The notes: generated by a model not told the origin, from the sequence alone. 36,882 nucleotides of DNA from an uncultured Alphaproteobacteria bacterium (GCA_902578675.1 CACHDV010000012.1:1-36882); one strand, 5' to 3'; counted from the first letter of the stretch, positions 1-10,120 are shown. A program made the numbers and translations.

Positions 1-2
1 TA

Positions 3-1598
3 GCTAAGGCTCAAAAACAAATAGCACGTTTAAAAGCCAAAACAAGTTCTTTAACTGACACTACCGCAGAGGAATTGGAACTACTTCTAGACGCTCACGC
101 GGCGATGCTTGTCTCTACTCGAATGCTGTTGGGAATAGAAAAGAATATAGCGGAATTAAACCTTAATGCCGAAGCAGCTTTACAGATAGTTGTAGAAGAA
201 ATTGCTCGGGGCTTTGAGAAAGTTAAGGATGCGTATCTGGCTGCAAGGGTCCAGGACATTAAAGATGTAGGGTCCAGAATACTTCGGCAACTTATGAAAA
301 CTCCTTATCAGGTTTATTCAAAAATACCCAAAGGGTCTATAATTGTCGCTCAAGAATTAAGCCCTGCAGACACAGCTTTAATGGACCCTGCGAGTATCGC
401 CGGGCTTATCACCGAACAAGGTGGTTCAGATGGACATACAGCCATAATGGCGAGGTCATTGAATATACCCGCAGTACTTGGGGTTACAAAAATTTTATCC
501 AAAATATCTGATGGCGATACAATCATTGTTGATGGTGACCACGGGCGTGTGATCGTAAGTCCTGACCATGATACCTTAGAAGAATTTAAACGCAAAATAG
601 AAGCACGTAGACGTCTCAATAGACAACTTAACCGCTTGCGCTCACTACCAGCAGTAACCCAAGACGGGGTATTAGTAGGAATGCAGGCGAATATAGAACT
701 AGCTCGTGATGTAGAGGAGGCAATACAAGCTGGCGCGGAAGGAATTGGGCTTTTAAGAACAGAGTTTATGTTTCTCAACCGTTCATCGGCTCCAACTGAA
801 GAAGATCAGTATCAAACTTTGAAAACGATCGTCACCGAAATGTCAGGTAGACCAGTAACGATTCGTACATTTGACTTGAGCACAGACAACCTGCCCCAAT
901 CAAAAAATATTTGGACAAATAAATCTAGCAACCCACTTCTCGGCCTGCGTGCAGTTAGACTTTCTTTACGGCAACAACGGCTATTCGAGATACAACTTTC
1001 TGCAATATTGCGAGCAAGCATACATGGTGAAATCAGGATCCTTTTGCCTATGGTATCGAGCATCCATCAGGTGCGCGAAGTGAAAAAGATACTGAGGCGA
1101 GTTCATTCACGACTTCAAAAACAAGATAAAATTTCAACGGACAAAGTACCGCCATTAGGCGCAATGATTGAAGTACCCGGGGCAGCTCTTATCGCAGACT
1201 CTATTATTCAAGAAGTTGATTTTCTTGCAATCGGGACTAACGATTTGACGATGTATACGCTAGCCATTGATAGGGAGGATGAGCAAGTTTCTCATCTTTT
1301 TAATCCTTTGCACCCTGCAGTACTACAGCTAATACAGATTACACTCCAAGCTGCACAACGCAGTAAGAAACCAGTCAGCATCTGTGGAGAAATAGCTGGA
1401 GATCCGCGTTTCGCTCCCCTTTTGATAGGCCTCGGTGTTCGCGAATTATCGATGACTTCACAAAATTTACCACGAGTGAAACAGAGAATAAGAGCGTTGA
1501 AAACTGGCCCTGCTACTCGACGAGCAATGGCCATTCTTGATCAAACAGACGAGGATCAAGTTCAACGCCTGTTAGATGATTTTAACGACGGAATTTGA
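3..1598 (+). CDS. ptsI: Phosphoenolpyruvate-protein phosphotransferase (PTS enzyme I), 5'-truncated by window edge
   Basis: Frame is open from base 3 (AKAQKQIARLKAK...). Contains the phospho-His motif GGSDGHTAIMARSLNIPAVLG, GIGLLRTEFMF, GTNDLTMYTLAIDR and active-site CGEIAGDP. ptsI versus ptsP cannot be decided because the N-terminus is missing. Confidence 0.93.
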   Translation, partial: AKAQKQIARLKAKTSSLTDTTAEELELLLDAHAAMLVSTRMLLGIEKNIAELNLNAEAALQIVVEEIARGFEKVKDAYLAARVQDIKDVGSRILRQLMKTPYQVYSKIPKGSIIVAQELSPADTALMDPASIAGLITEQGGSDGHTAIMARSLNIPAVLGVTKILSKISDGDTIIVDGDHGRVIVSPDHDTLEEFKRKIEARRRLNRQLNRLRSLPAVTQDGVLVGMQANIELARDVEEAIQAGAEGIGLLRTEFMFLNRSSAPTEEDQYQTLKTIVTEMSGRPVTIRTFDLSTDNLPQSKNIWTNKSSNPLLGLRAVRLSLRQQRLFEIQLSAILRASIHGEIRILLPMVSSIHQVREVKKILRRVHSRLQKQDKISTDKVPPLGAMIEVPGAALIADSIIQEVDFLAIGTNDLTMYTLAIDREDEQVSHLFNPLHPAVLQLIQITLQAAQRSKKPVSICGEIAGDPRFAPLLIGLGVRELSMTSQNLPRVKQRIRALKTGPATRRAMAILDQTDEDQVQRLLDDFNDGI

Positions 1599-1629
1599 TC
1601 CTCATTTTAAATTTTAAATAGGAGTTTAA

Positions 1630-2694
1630 ATGAAAACGATAAAAATAGGTCTCATCGGTGCAGGGGGTAATACTAGAACCAGGCATATTCCCGGGTTTAA
1701 AGCCATAGAAAATATTGAATTATCGGCTGTCGCGAATAGAAGCATGGAGTCGTCAAAAAAAATAGCTGCCGAGTTCGGAGTGCGAGAGGTCGCTACTAGT
1801 TGGAGACAAATTATCGAAAATCAAGATATCGACGCCGTTTGTATTGGGACTTGGCCCTACATGCATTGCCCAATTACTATTGCAGCGTTAGAGAATCATA
1901 AGCACGTACTTTGTGAAGCTCGCATGGCGCTCAACGCTAACGAAGCGCATAAAATGTTAGATGTTTCTAAAAAACACCCCGACCTAATAGCTCAGATTGT
2001 TCCAGCGCCACACACACTGGCTATAGATCAGACGATTATTGAGCTCATCGGATCTGGTTTTATTGGAGATCTAATAAGTATGGATGGTAGGATCAATTCA
2101 GGAAGTAACTTTCCATTGCCGGAAAGCCCACCTCATTGGCGGCACAACAAAGATCTATCTGGGAACAACATCATGAATATGGGCATTTGGTATGAGGCAA
2201 TCATGAGATGGTTAGGGGATATGACAGGTGTTTTTGCTTTGGGGAAAACAACAATTTCCCATCGGGTGGACGCAGAAAAGCGCCGTATACCAATGCCTAT
2301 TCCAGATCATATCGATATTTTGGGGCATTTTGCTCAAGGTGGACAAATGCGTCTTACAGTTTCTACTGTTATAGGGCTCTCGCCCACCGAAGTTGACCTA
2401 CTTATTTTTGGCACAAAAGGAACGCTTCGAATTCTTCAAAAAAAGGATGATGAGATTGAACTTTTTGCAGGTGATAAAAATGCCTCCCAACTGGAACGCA
2501 TAACGATAGAATCAGAGAAAAAGGGAAAATGGCGTGTTGAGGAAGAATTTGTAAATGCAATACGTGGCATTGAGGAAATAACGCATACAGACTTCACGAC
2601 GGGGGCAAAATACATGGAATGGACAGATGCTGTTACAATTTCAATGCAGACAAGAGAATTAGTGCCTCTCCCATTATCGAATGGTATGCGTTGA
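1630..2694 (+). CDS. Gfo/Idh/MocA family oxidoreductase
   Basis: N-terminal Rossmann motif IGLIGAGGNTRTRHIPGF; C(E/K)-type EAR motif region HVLCEARMALN; SD-like aggag upstream. Confidence 0.88.
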   Translation: MKTIKIGLIGAGGNTRTRHIPGFKAIENIELSAVANRSMESSKKIAAEFGVREVATSWRQIIENQDIDAVCIGTWPYMHCPITIAALENHKHVLCEARMALNANEAHKMLDVSKKHPDLIAQIVPAPHTLAIDQTIIELIGSGFIGDLISMDGRINSGSNFPLPESPPHWRHNKDLSGNNIMNMGIWYEAIMRWLGDMTGVFALGKTTISHRVDAEKRRIPMPIPDHIDILGHFAQGGQMRLTVSTVIGLSPTEVDLLIFGTKGTLRILQKKDDEIELFAGDKNASQLERITIESEKKGKWRVEEEFVNAIRGIEEITHTDFTTGAKYMEWTDAVTISMQTRELVPLPLSNGMR

Positions 2695-2712
2695 ACGTGC
2701 TAATTTGGTAAT

Positions 2713-3912
2713 TTGGAAAAATTCATGGCCTTTCCAATTAATTCTAATGTGGTTAACGCTGTGGAGCCTCCAATAGCAGAGGCCCAGTCTTGGATCGCTG
2801 GAAAAAAATTTCCAAAAAACAAACCCCTGCTTAACCTAGCACAGGCCGTTCCAAGTTATCCCCCGGCAAGTTCGATGTCCGAGCATCTAGCAAGTAATGT
2901 AAAATTATTTGAAACCGCTCAATACACAGCAATTGCGGGAATCCCAGCACTTAGAGACAGCCTCGCATCTAATATGATGATTTCACACGGAGGCCGGATC
3001 GAGGCAGAAAATGTTTTGATTTCCGCCGGCTGTAATCAAGCTTTTTGCATTGCGATTATGGCTATAGCCAAAGCTGGGGATGAAATTATCCTATCAGCCC
3101 CATACTATTTTAATCATATTATGTGGCTAGAAATGCAGGGCATTAAGCCAGTTATACTACCATTCAGAGGTGATCTAAACTCCGTCCCATCTCCAATGGA
3201 TGCGGCGAACTTAATTACAAAGAAAACAAAAGCTATCGTCTTAATTAGTCCTAATAATCCTACGGGTGCAATTTATCCAGCAGATATCTTGAGCCAATTT
3301 TTTGATCTTGCTCACGCATCGAAAATAGCTTTGATAGTTGACGAGACATACAAGGACTTCATTGAAACAATGCCTCCGCATAACATTTTTCTCTCACCTT
3401 ATTGGGAAGAAACATTCATACAACTTTATAGTTTCTCGAAAGTATTTAGTTTAACAGGCTACCGTGTGGGATCTATTATCGGAGGCCAAAATATTATAAA
3501 TTCTGCAACTAAAGTTATGGATACCCTTGCTATTTGCGCACCACGGATTGCGCAGGATGCAGCGCTTTTTGGCCTTAATAATCTTGAACGGTGGGTTTCC
3601 GATAAGAGAGTAGGCATTCTAGAGAGATTAAATTACGTTAACAAAATTTTTCGAAATAGCGAAACCCCATATGAACTTATCTCAAGTGGCGCTTATTTTG
3701 CTTATGTAAAGCATCCGTTTAGAGAAAAATCATCAAAAGAGGTGGCAAAACAGCTGGCGGAAAAAGAAAATATTCTTTGCTTACCCGGATCTTTTTTTGG
3801 ACCGAACCAGGAACAATTTTTGAGAATTGCGTTTGCAAACGCAACTGTGGAAGAACTATCACTTCTATCGAAAAGACTTGAAAGAAGCCTCAGAAGTCTA
3901 ACTCCGGCTTAA
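2713..3912 (+). CDS. Pyridoxal phosphate-dependent aminotransferase, class I/II
   Basis: SPNNPTGAIYP, VDETYKDF, SFSKVFSLTGYRVGS (PLP lysine). TTG start at 2713, or ATG at 2725. Confidence 0.9.
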   Translation: MEKFMAFPINSNVVNAVEPPIAEAQSWIAGKKFPKNKPLLNLAQAVPSYPPASSMSEHLASNVKLFETAQYTAIAGIPALRDSLASNMMISHGGRIEAENVLISAGCNQAFCIAIMAIAKAGDEIILSAPYYFNHIMWLEMQGIKPVILPFRGDLNSVPSPMDAANLITKKTKAIVLISPNNPTGAIYPADILSQFFDLAHASKIALIVDETYKDFIETMPPHNIFLSPYWEETFIQLYSFSKVFSLTGYRVGSIIGGQNIINSATKVMDTLAICAPRIAQDAALFGLNNLERWVSDKRVGILERLNYVNKIFRNSETPYELISSGAYFAYVKHPFREKSSKEVAKQLAEKENILCLPGSFFGPNQEQFLRIAFANATVEELSLLSKRLERSLRSLTPA

Positions 3913-3961
3913 TTTTAAATCTTGAAAGTAATAAAACTTATTTTATTTCTTAGGATGAATC

Positions 3962-4022
3962 TATTGCTCATTTACATAAGCACTGTTATACGCCAGTTTA
4001 AGCAACATGAATGAGCCTAATA
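3962..4022 (+). promoter_or_regulatory. Candidate structured 5' leader upstream of ahcY
   Basis: Stem tattgctcatt (3962-3972) / aatgagc-ct-aata (4010-4022), 11 bp with a 2-nt bulge, enclosing hairpin actg (3982-3985) / cagt (3994-3997). Confidence 0.35.
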
Positions 4023-4047
4023 ATAACCCATAAGGAAAAATGGACGA

Positions 4048-5343
4048 ATGAGCACTTTCACAGACTGCAAAATCGCAGACATTTCTTTGGCTGAGTGGGG
4101 ATACCGCGAGATAAAGATAGCGGAGACAGAGATGCCAGGCCTGATGGCGGTGAGAGCCGAGTACGGTCAGTCAAAACCACTGAGCGGTGCGAGAATAACC
4201 GGTTGTTTGCACATGACAATCCAAACTGCGGTGCTTATCCAAACTCTAGTTGAATTAGGTGCGGAAATTCGCTGGTCATCTTGTAATATTTTTTCTACAC
4301 AAGATCACGCAGCAGCTGCAATCGCTGCAGATAACATACCTGTTTTTGCTTGGAAAGGTATGACAGAGGAGGAATATGATTGGTGTATAAGACAAACGAT
4401 CGAGGGACCAGACGGTTGGCGCCCAAATATGTTACTCGATGACGGAGGCGATCTAACAAAAATTATGCACGAAGATTACTCGGAACTATTGAAAAATGTC
4501 CGTGGTGTGTCTGAAGAAACGACGACGGGGGTATTGAGGCTAGTCGAGATGCAAGAAGCTGGTTCTTTGAAGATTCCAGCCTTCAATGTCAATGATAGCG
4601 TAACAAAGTCAAAATTTGATAATTTATACGGCTGCAGGGAAAGTCTGACCGATGGAATTCGCCGGGCGACAGATGTAATGTTGTCAGGAAAAGTCGCTGT
4701 GGTAAATGGTTATGGTGATGTCGGCAAAGGTTCCGCATCAAGTTTAAGAAACGGTGGAGCCAGGGTTATCGTTACGGAAGTTGACCCAATTTGTGCGCTT
4801 CAAGCGGCAATGGAAGGGTTCGAAGTAGCTACTATGGATGAATATGCTCCGAAAGCTGACATCTTTGTGACCGCTACTGGCAACAAGGATATAATCACGG
4901 TCGATCATATGCGCCAAATGAAGGACCGCGCAATTGTCTGCAATATTGGTCACTTCGATACAGAAATCCAGGTGGAAGGTCTAAGAAACTTCAAATGGCA
5001 TCCAGTAAAGCCCCAGGTTGATGAGGTAGAGTTTCCAGATGGGAAAAGAATTATTCTTTTAGCGGAAGGACGTCTCGTCAATCTTGGCTGTGCTACAGGG
5101 CATCCCAGCTTTGTCATGAGTGCGTCTTTTACAAACCAAACCCTGGCTCAAATAGAACTTTGGGGCAATCCAGGTAAATATTCCAATGAGGTGTACATCC
5201 TACCTAAGTCACTGGACGAAAAAGTCGCTGAACTCCACCTCGCCAGAGTAGGTGCCACGCTTACCAAAATGAGTGAAGAACAGGCTTCCTATATAGGTGT
5301 TTCTCAAGAGGGCCCATTTAAGTCTGAAAACTATAGATATTGA
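4048..5343 (+). CDS. ahcY: Adenosylhomocysteinase (S-adenosyl-L-homocysteine hydrolase)
   Basis: [68 protein letters not shown]-terminal FKSENYRY. Confidence 0.98.
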   Translation: MSTFTDCKIADISLAEWGYREIKIAETEMPGLMAVRAEYGQSKPLSGARITGCLHMTIQTAVLIQTLVELGAEIRWSSCNIFSTQDHAAAAIAADNIPVFAWKGMTEEEYDWCIRQTIEGPDGWRPNMLLDDGGDLTKIMHEDYSELLKNVRGVSEETTTGVLRLVEMQEAGSLKIPAFNVNDSVTKSKFDNLYGCRESLTDGIRRATDVMLSGKVAVVNGYGDVGKGSASSLRNGGARVIVTEVDPICALQAAMEGFEVATMDEYAPKADIFVTATGNKDIITVDHMRQMKDRAIVCNIGHFDTEIQVEGLRNFKWHPVKPQVDEVEFPDGKRIILLAEGRLVNLGCATGHPSFVMSASFTNQTLAQIELWGNPGKYSNEVYILPKSLDEKVAELHLARVGATLTKMSEEQASYIGVSQEGPFKSENYRY

Positions 5344-5428
5344 GCTATCCAAAGCAACAGTTACTTAGACGGTACACTATGGGGAAAAGTTTTTCACAGT
5401 AAGGAAAATAAGTTCCAAGGAGAGAAGT

Positions 5429-5800
5429 ATGAGTGTTTTGATACATAGTAATGCGGAAGTTTTCATATCAAAAAACTCTAATCTCCCTATAGCCCGCGTT
5501 ATTACTCAAGAAACAGGTTCGGGTGCGTGCGAGCTTTGGGAACAACCTCTCAAGCCAGGTGATGTTATCCCAATGCATTATCATCTTGTTGAAGAGACGA
5601 TTACTTTTGCCAGCGGCAGGATCAAAGTAATTCTTGATGGGAACGAGCATGAAATTAACGCGGATCGCGATGGAACAAGCTCTTTGTTAATACCGACCCG
5701 TTTACATCACGAAATCAAAAACATAGGAAGCAACCCAACATCAATGATAGCTTTTTTCCCCGCGGTCCAGCCTCAGATATTCCCAGTGAGAGATAAGTAA
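5429..5800 (+). CDS. Cupin-domain protein
   Basis: Short protein with cupin motif (GDVIPMHYHLVEETITFASGRIKVILDG ... TRLHHEIKNIG); aaggagag SD upstream. Confidence 0.8.
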   Translation: MSVLIHSNAEVFISKNSNLPIARVITQETGSGACELWEQPLKPGDVIPMHYHLVEETITFASGRIKVILDGNEHEINADRDGTSSLLIPTRLHHEIKNIGSNPTSMIAFFPAVQPQIFPVRDK

Positions 5801-5837
5801 CACCCACAAATTAAATTTACCAAATTAGACTTTAATC

Positions 5838-6065
5838 TTGATGGAATTTACTTATATGGAAAAACATTCTGTCACCTTGTCTGGACATCCAACAAGTATT
5901 TCGATTGAGAGAGAATTTTGGGATATCCTTAAAAAGATAGCAAAAAATAGAAACCAAACAATGAACTCACTCATTTCCGACTTGGATAAAAAACGGCAAG
6001 GTAACCTTTCTAGTGCCATCCGTCTTTTTGTACTTCGAGAAGTTCAACTGAAGAGTGAAGAATAA
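5838..6065 (+). CDS. Ribbon-helix-helix domain protein (RHH_4-like)
   Basis: KHSVTLSGHPTSISIEREFWDILKKIAKNRNQTMNSLISDLDKKRQGNLSSAIRLFVLREV resembles RHH_4-type proteins. Start codon uncertain (TTG 5838, ATG 5841 or 5856). Confidence 0.75.
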   Translation: MMEFTYMEKHSVTLSGHPTSISIEREFWDILKKIAKNRNQTMNSLISDLDKKRQGNLSSAIRLFVLREVQLKSEE

Positions 6066-6080
6066 TTCTATCCTCTAAAA

Positions 6081-6698
6081 TTAAACGATTTTACAAACTT
6101 CATCGAATTCTAATCTTGGTGCTCTATTGGGAATATTATCCCAAACCCCATAACCGAGATTACAGAGAAAATTGGACTTGATTTCGGTCCCGCCAAAAAA
6201 CTCTTCATCTACTTTCACGTTATCAAATCCAGACATTGGTCCACAATCCAACCCTATGGAACGAGCAGCTAAAATAAAATATGCCCCCTGCATAGAGCCA
6301 TTTCGAAAGGCAGTTGTTTCAGCGAACTGAGGGTTTTCAGTAAAGAGCTGGCTCATATCTTTGAACGGAAATAGTTTATCTAAATTCTTCCAACATAATA
6401 CGTCATATCCAATGATTGCGCAGACAGGGGCAGTCATAGTCTTTTCTACATTTCCAGAAACAAGCGCTGGCCGCAGCCGCTCTTTGGCTTCACTACTCTT
6501 TACGAAAACAATACGAGCAGGCGAGATATTCATACTTGTAGGCGCCATTTTCATTAGGTGATATAAGTGTTCAAGAACACTCGCCTCAACATCTCTATCC
6601 TGCCAAACAGTATGAGTGCGAGCTTCGATGAACAAAAGATCTAAAGCTAAGGGATCGAGCTGTGATACAGTATTGGCAAATACTTTTTGCATTGGCAA
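6081..6698 (-). CDS. Nitroreductase-family protein, RutE-like (malonic semialdehyde reductase family)
   Basis: SQLDPLALDLLFIEARTHTVWQDRDV, APTSMNISPARIVFVKS, RNGSMQGAYFILAARSIGLDCGPMSGFD are typical of RutE/HadB-type nitroreductases. Confidence 0.85.
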   Translation of the reverse strand: MPMQKVFANTVSQLDPLALDLLFIEARTHTVWQDRDVEASVLEHLYHLMKMAPTSMNISPARIVFVKSSEAKERLRPALVSGNVEKTMTAPVCAIIGYDVLCWKNLDKLFPFKDMSQLFTENPQFAETTAFRNGSMQGAYFILAARSIGLDCGPMSGFDNVKVDEEFFGGTEIKSNFLCNLGYGVWDNIPNRAPRLEFDEVCKIV

Positions 6699-6813
6699 TT
6701 CCTTTTGTTAATTTTCAACGATAAGTATATAACTTTCACAACGCATTTCCAATTCAAGGTCTGACCGTTGCAAGCAACCCCAATCAGTAAACATTTATAA
6801 TAAAGGCGTAATT

Positions 6814-7584
6814 ATGGACTTTCTACTTCAATTCATACCCGCCGAATTAACTTCAGTTGAAGCCTTGGGGTTAATAATATTTAGCTACTTCACCTCAGCT
6901 GTGACGGTTACTTTTGGTATCGGTGGGGGTGTAATGATGTTAATGGCGATGGCGTCAATATTACCTGTTGCAACAGTTATACCTGTCCATGGCGCCGTAC
7001 AGATGGGATCAAATGGTGGTAGAGCAATTATGATGGGTTCACACCTTAACTGGTCGATCTTCAAATACTTTGTTCTTGGGTCTGTACTAGGAGCAATAAT
7101 TGCAGGGCAGGTCGTTGTCTCGCTTCCTAAAGACTGGTTACGCTTAATACTTGGCGTATTTGTCATTTGGGTCGTATGGGCGCCAAAATTAAATAAACGA
7201 AATACCAATCCAATTGCTTTTTTACCAATTGGATTGGGTACAACATTTGCTAGCATGTTTGTGGGTGCAACTGGGCTCCTAGTCGCTGCTTTCTTATCTC
7301 CAGAAAAGCTTGGCAGGATGGCAACTGTTAGTACACAAGCTACATGTACGATGGTACAGCACGGCCTTAAAGTTTTAGTATTCGGCGCACTGGGTTTTAC
7401 TTTCTGGGAATGGTTGCCCCTCATAGTTATCATGGTAATAACTGGGTTTATCGGAACATACACCGGAAAATATATTCTACACAAAATACCGGACCGATTG
7501 TTTGGGATGCTATTTAAAGCTATGTTAACTCTACTTGCTATCCGACTTGTTTATATAGCCGGCCTAAATCTTCTGCCGTTTTAG
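6814..7584 (+). CDS. TauE/SafE family sulfite/sulfonate-type membrane transporter
   Basis: Hydrophobic multi-TM protein; GIGGGVMMLMAMASILPVATVIPVHGAVQMGSNGGRA motif of the TauE/SafE family. Confidence 0.85.
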   Translation: MDFLLQFIPAELTSVEALGLIIFSYFTSAVTVTFGIGGGVMMLMAMASILPVATVIPVHGAVQMGSNGGRAIMMGSHLNWSIFKYFVLGSVLGAIIAGQVVVSLPKDWLRLILGVFVIWVVWAPKLNKRNTNPIAFLPIGLGTTFASMFVGATGLLVAAFLSPEKLGRMATVSTQATCTMVQHGLKVLVFGALGFTFWEWLPLIVIMVITGFIGTYTGKYILHKIPDRLFGMLFKAMLTLLAIRLVYIAGLNLLPF

Positions 7585-7625
7585 TTGGGCACGGTTCGTA
7601 ATAACTAAAGCACATGACTTTTTTC

Positions 7626-8600
7626 TCATTCCCACACTTGGCTTAAGAAATTTAACCAATTTTCACCTAAAACCCGGCGTATTTTCGTTTCGTTCCAACC
7701 AGCCCTTTCCATTGCAGGAACGAAATTTCCAAAATGACCAAGCGTTTCCAATCCCTTAGGCATACTCGGCACTTTTTTATGTGGTGTAGAAGTTGGTCGG
7801 CCCTTACCTTTATCAGAGGAAAGATAATTAAAAAAATGTATGTCTTGGTCCTGAACCCAGTCTGTCCCGATACCTGCTTTTTCTTCACCTACAATATTGA
7901 TCAAATAGTCGAGAGCCGTTATGCAGTCATCCAATGTCGTATCTTCCCCTTTTGGCAAAAAGGGCGTGTAACTTGCAAAACCAACGAAGCCGTCAGCATC
8001 TGCAATTTCTCTAAGTTGTTCATCGGTTTTATTTCTGGCATGCTTCTTCAACATTGGACAGCAATGAGTATATGCAACCGGTTTTTTAGAAAATTTAATT
8101 GCATCCGAACTTGTCTTCGGCCCTACATGAGACAGATCTATGAGTATTCCTAACTTGTTCATTTCGTCAATGACATGCCGACCGAAGTCACTTAGACCAC
8201 TATCATTTGTTTCCCAGCACCCGGCCCCAACAAGGTTTTGCGAGTTGTAAGTTAATTGTATAATCCTTACACCAAGTTCCCTAAATAGAGCCAAGTAACG
8301 CACATCATCGTCTATCCCACTTGTGTTTTGCCAGCCTAAGATTATACCAACTTTGTTCTGGGATTTAGCAGTTCGAATATCTTCGGCGTTATAAACTTGA
8401 GTGATTAGATCACTGTGTTCTTCAAACCATGACTTCCATTGGGATATATTATCCATTGTTTCTGAAAAACTATCCCATACACAACAGGTGCAGTTAGCTG
8501 CTGTGATACCGCCCTTAAGCATGTCTTCAAAAATCGCTCGAGAAAACTTTGAGATATTAAGACCATCTATAAAAATTGCGTCTTTGAAGTTATTTTCCAT
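7626..8600 (-). CDS. Membrane dipeptidase (peptidase M19) family protein
   Basis: DGLN, GIILGWQNTSGIDDDVRYLALFRELGVRIIQLTYNSQNLVGAGCWE, LIDLSHVGPKTSSDAI, AYTHCCPMLKKHARNKTDEQLREIADADGFVG. ATG at 8600 is preferred over the 8699 ORF start, which would overlap the upstream gene. Confidence 0.88.
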   Translation of the reverse strand: MENNFKDAIFIDGLNISKFSRAIFEDMLKGGITAANCTCCVWDSFSETMDNISQWKSWFEEHSDLITQVYNAEDIRTAKSQNKVGIILGWQNTSGIDDDVRYLALFRELGVRIIQLTYNSQNLVGAGCWETNDSGLSDFGRHVIDEMNKLGILIDLSHVGPKTSSDAIKFSKKPVAYTHCCPMLKKHARNKTDEQLREIADADGFVGFASYTPFLPKGEDTTLDDCITALDYLINIVGEEKAGIGTDWVQDQDIHFFNYLSSDKGKGRPTSTPHKKVPSMPKGLETLGHFGNFVPAMERAGWNETKIRRVLGENWLNFLSQVWE

Positions 8601-8634
8601 TTTTCTATAATCACTTTCCACTAAGTTGGTATGT

Positions 8635-10116
8635 TCAAAGTTCAGGCCACCAGCGTTTGTTTTCCGGTATTTCGTCCCCATGCAACTCTGGTTCTTCATA
8701 AGAATACAAGTTACTCAAATGTTTCGGGAAGTCTTCCTGAAAGATACTAGCAGTTATTCCCTTCACTAATCGGTCCGCGCCATCACTGATTGCAGGAATG
8801 TCTCCACTGACATTGCCATGACTAACCGTGGCTGCAAATGTAAATTCGTGAAGGTTTTTGAGATAGGGAGATTTTCCTAAAACTTTCTCTTGCAGCTCAA
8901 AATCGGACCCGAGGTCTGGGAAATCCAAAAATTCGCCAAAAGTTTTGTTATCCGCTAACGACTTTGTGTCGCGGAAAGTTTTTATTTCGTCGGAAAAGGG
9001 TTTAAGTACCCTAGGCGCATTCACGTTAATTTTAAACCCCGTTCCAAGAATCACATGATCAACTTTAATCCGATGATGTCTCGTCAACAGTAATAGCTTT
9101 CGCTTTTCTTTTTTTACCTCAGTCAATTCAGCATCAAGATGTAACTTTACATTCTTGTGTTTCCATACTCTCTGCACAGAATTTTGTGGTGGAGCGACGC
9201 GATACTTAAAGACATAAGAAAGAAGGTCCATTCGTTCAGCCAAAGAGAGCCTAGGGAAACCATTTGTAAATCCAGAATACACTGTGCTTTTCATTTTATT
9301 TACTCGGGGAACGGCAGGCGCTCGCGCCAGTATGTGCACCATAGAAGCTCCCGCTTCCAGTGCGGTCGCTGCATTGTCTATAGCTGAAGCACTAATGCCA
9401 ATGACGGCGATCTCTTTTCCATGCAGATCATCAAAATTTATATCTTCTGAACTGTGTTGGCATTGCGGACCAAAAGCGTCCTGCAAAGGGCTAGGGATCC
9501 TCGGTTCTGCCATTCCTTCGCGGCCAGTTGCAAGTATGATTTTTCTTACCGGTATTTCTTCTTCGATTACACCATACTTAATCCTTATATTAAAACCGTG
9601 ATCCGCCACTTCGATTTGCTCAACGGATGTTCTATTCTCAATCTTTAAACTCAATACTTCTCGATACCATATGAGGTAGTCCATCCATGTTTGTGTCGGG
9701 ATACGGCCCAATTCACCCCAAGCATCTCGTCCCCATTGAGCTTCATACCAGGCCTGAAATGTTAAGCTTGGTAATCCTAAGGCAGGTCCGGCAAGCGTTT
9801 TGGGAGAACGAAGAGTTTCCATACGAGCGTATTTGGGCCAAGGCCCCTCTCGACCTTCTTCGTTGGAATCAAATGTTCTGATATTACTTATACCCGCTCT
9901 TAACAGAGCGAAAGTGGCAACAAGGCCGCACATACCTCCACCTATTACCGCAACATCTAAAACAGGCTGCCCATCATTGGTCTGGCGTGGAATTACCCAA
10001 TCAGCTGGCGGGTATTGTAACATTTCGAGGTCACGCCTGATCCTTCGCCCAAGTTTTTCAAGCCCAATTTGACTTTCTGACAAGATCCGCTCCCATACCG
10101 GATGAATTACATGCAA
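8635..10116 (-). CDS. FAD/NAD(P)-binding oxidoreductase (flavin-containing monooxygenase-like)
   Basis: DVAVIGGGMCGLVATFALLRAG (FAD GxGxxG), second nucleotide-binding motif KEIAVIGISASAIDNA, ATG-like ILATGREGMAEPRIP. Confidence 0.82.
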   Translation of the reverse strand: MHVIHPVWERILSESQIGLEKLGRRIRRDLEMLQYPPADWVIPRQTNDGQPVLDVAVIGGGMCGLVATFALLRAGISNIRTFDSNEEGREGPWPKYARMETLRSPKTLAGPALGLPSLTFQAWYEAQWGRDAWGELGRIPTQTWMDYLIWYREVLSLKIENRTSVEQIEVADHGFNIRIKYGVIEEEIPVRKIILATGREGMAEPRIPSPLQDAFGPQCQHSSEDINFDDLHGKEIAVIGISASAIDNAATALEAGASMVHILARAPAVPRVNKMKSTVYSGFTNGFPRLSLAERMDLLSYVFKYRVAPPQNSVQRVWKHKNVKLHLDAELTEVKKEKRKLLLLTRHHRIKVDHVILGTGFKINVNAPRVLKPFSDEIKTFRDTKSLADNKTFGEFLDFPDLGSDFELQEKVLGKSPYLKNLHEFTFAATVSHGNVSGDIPAISDGADRLVKGITASIFQEDFPKHLSNLYSYEEPELHGDEIPENKRWWPEL

Positions 10117-10120
10117 AATA

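Noticed and set aside
350-778. 142-aa minus-strand ORF inside ptsI
   Set aside because: Complement of conserved enzyme I sequence; no motif.
6885-7484. 199-aa minus-strand ORF opposite the TauE/SafE gene
   Set aside because: Shadow ORF fully antisense to a well-supported membrane protein; no recognisable motif.
7734-8153. 139-aa plus-strand ORF inside the dipeptidase gene
   Set aside because: Antisense to conserved M19 motifs; likely spurious.
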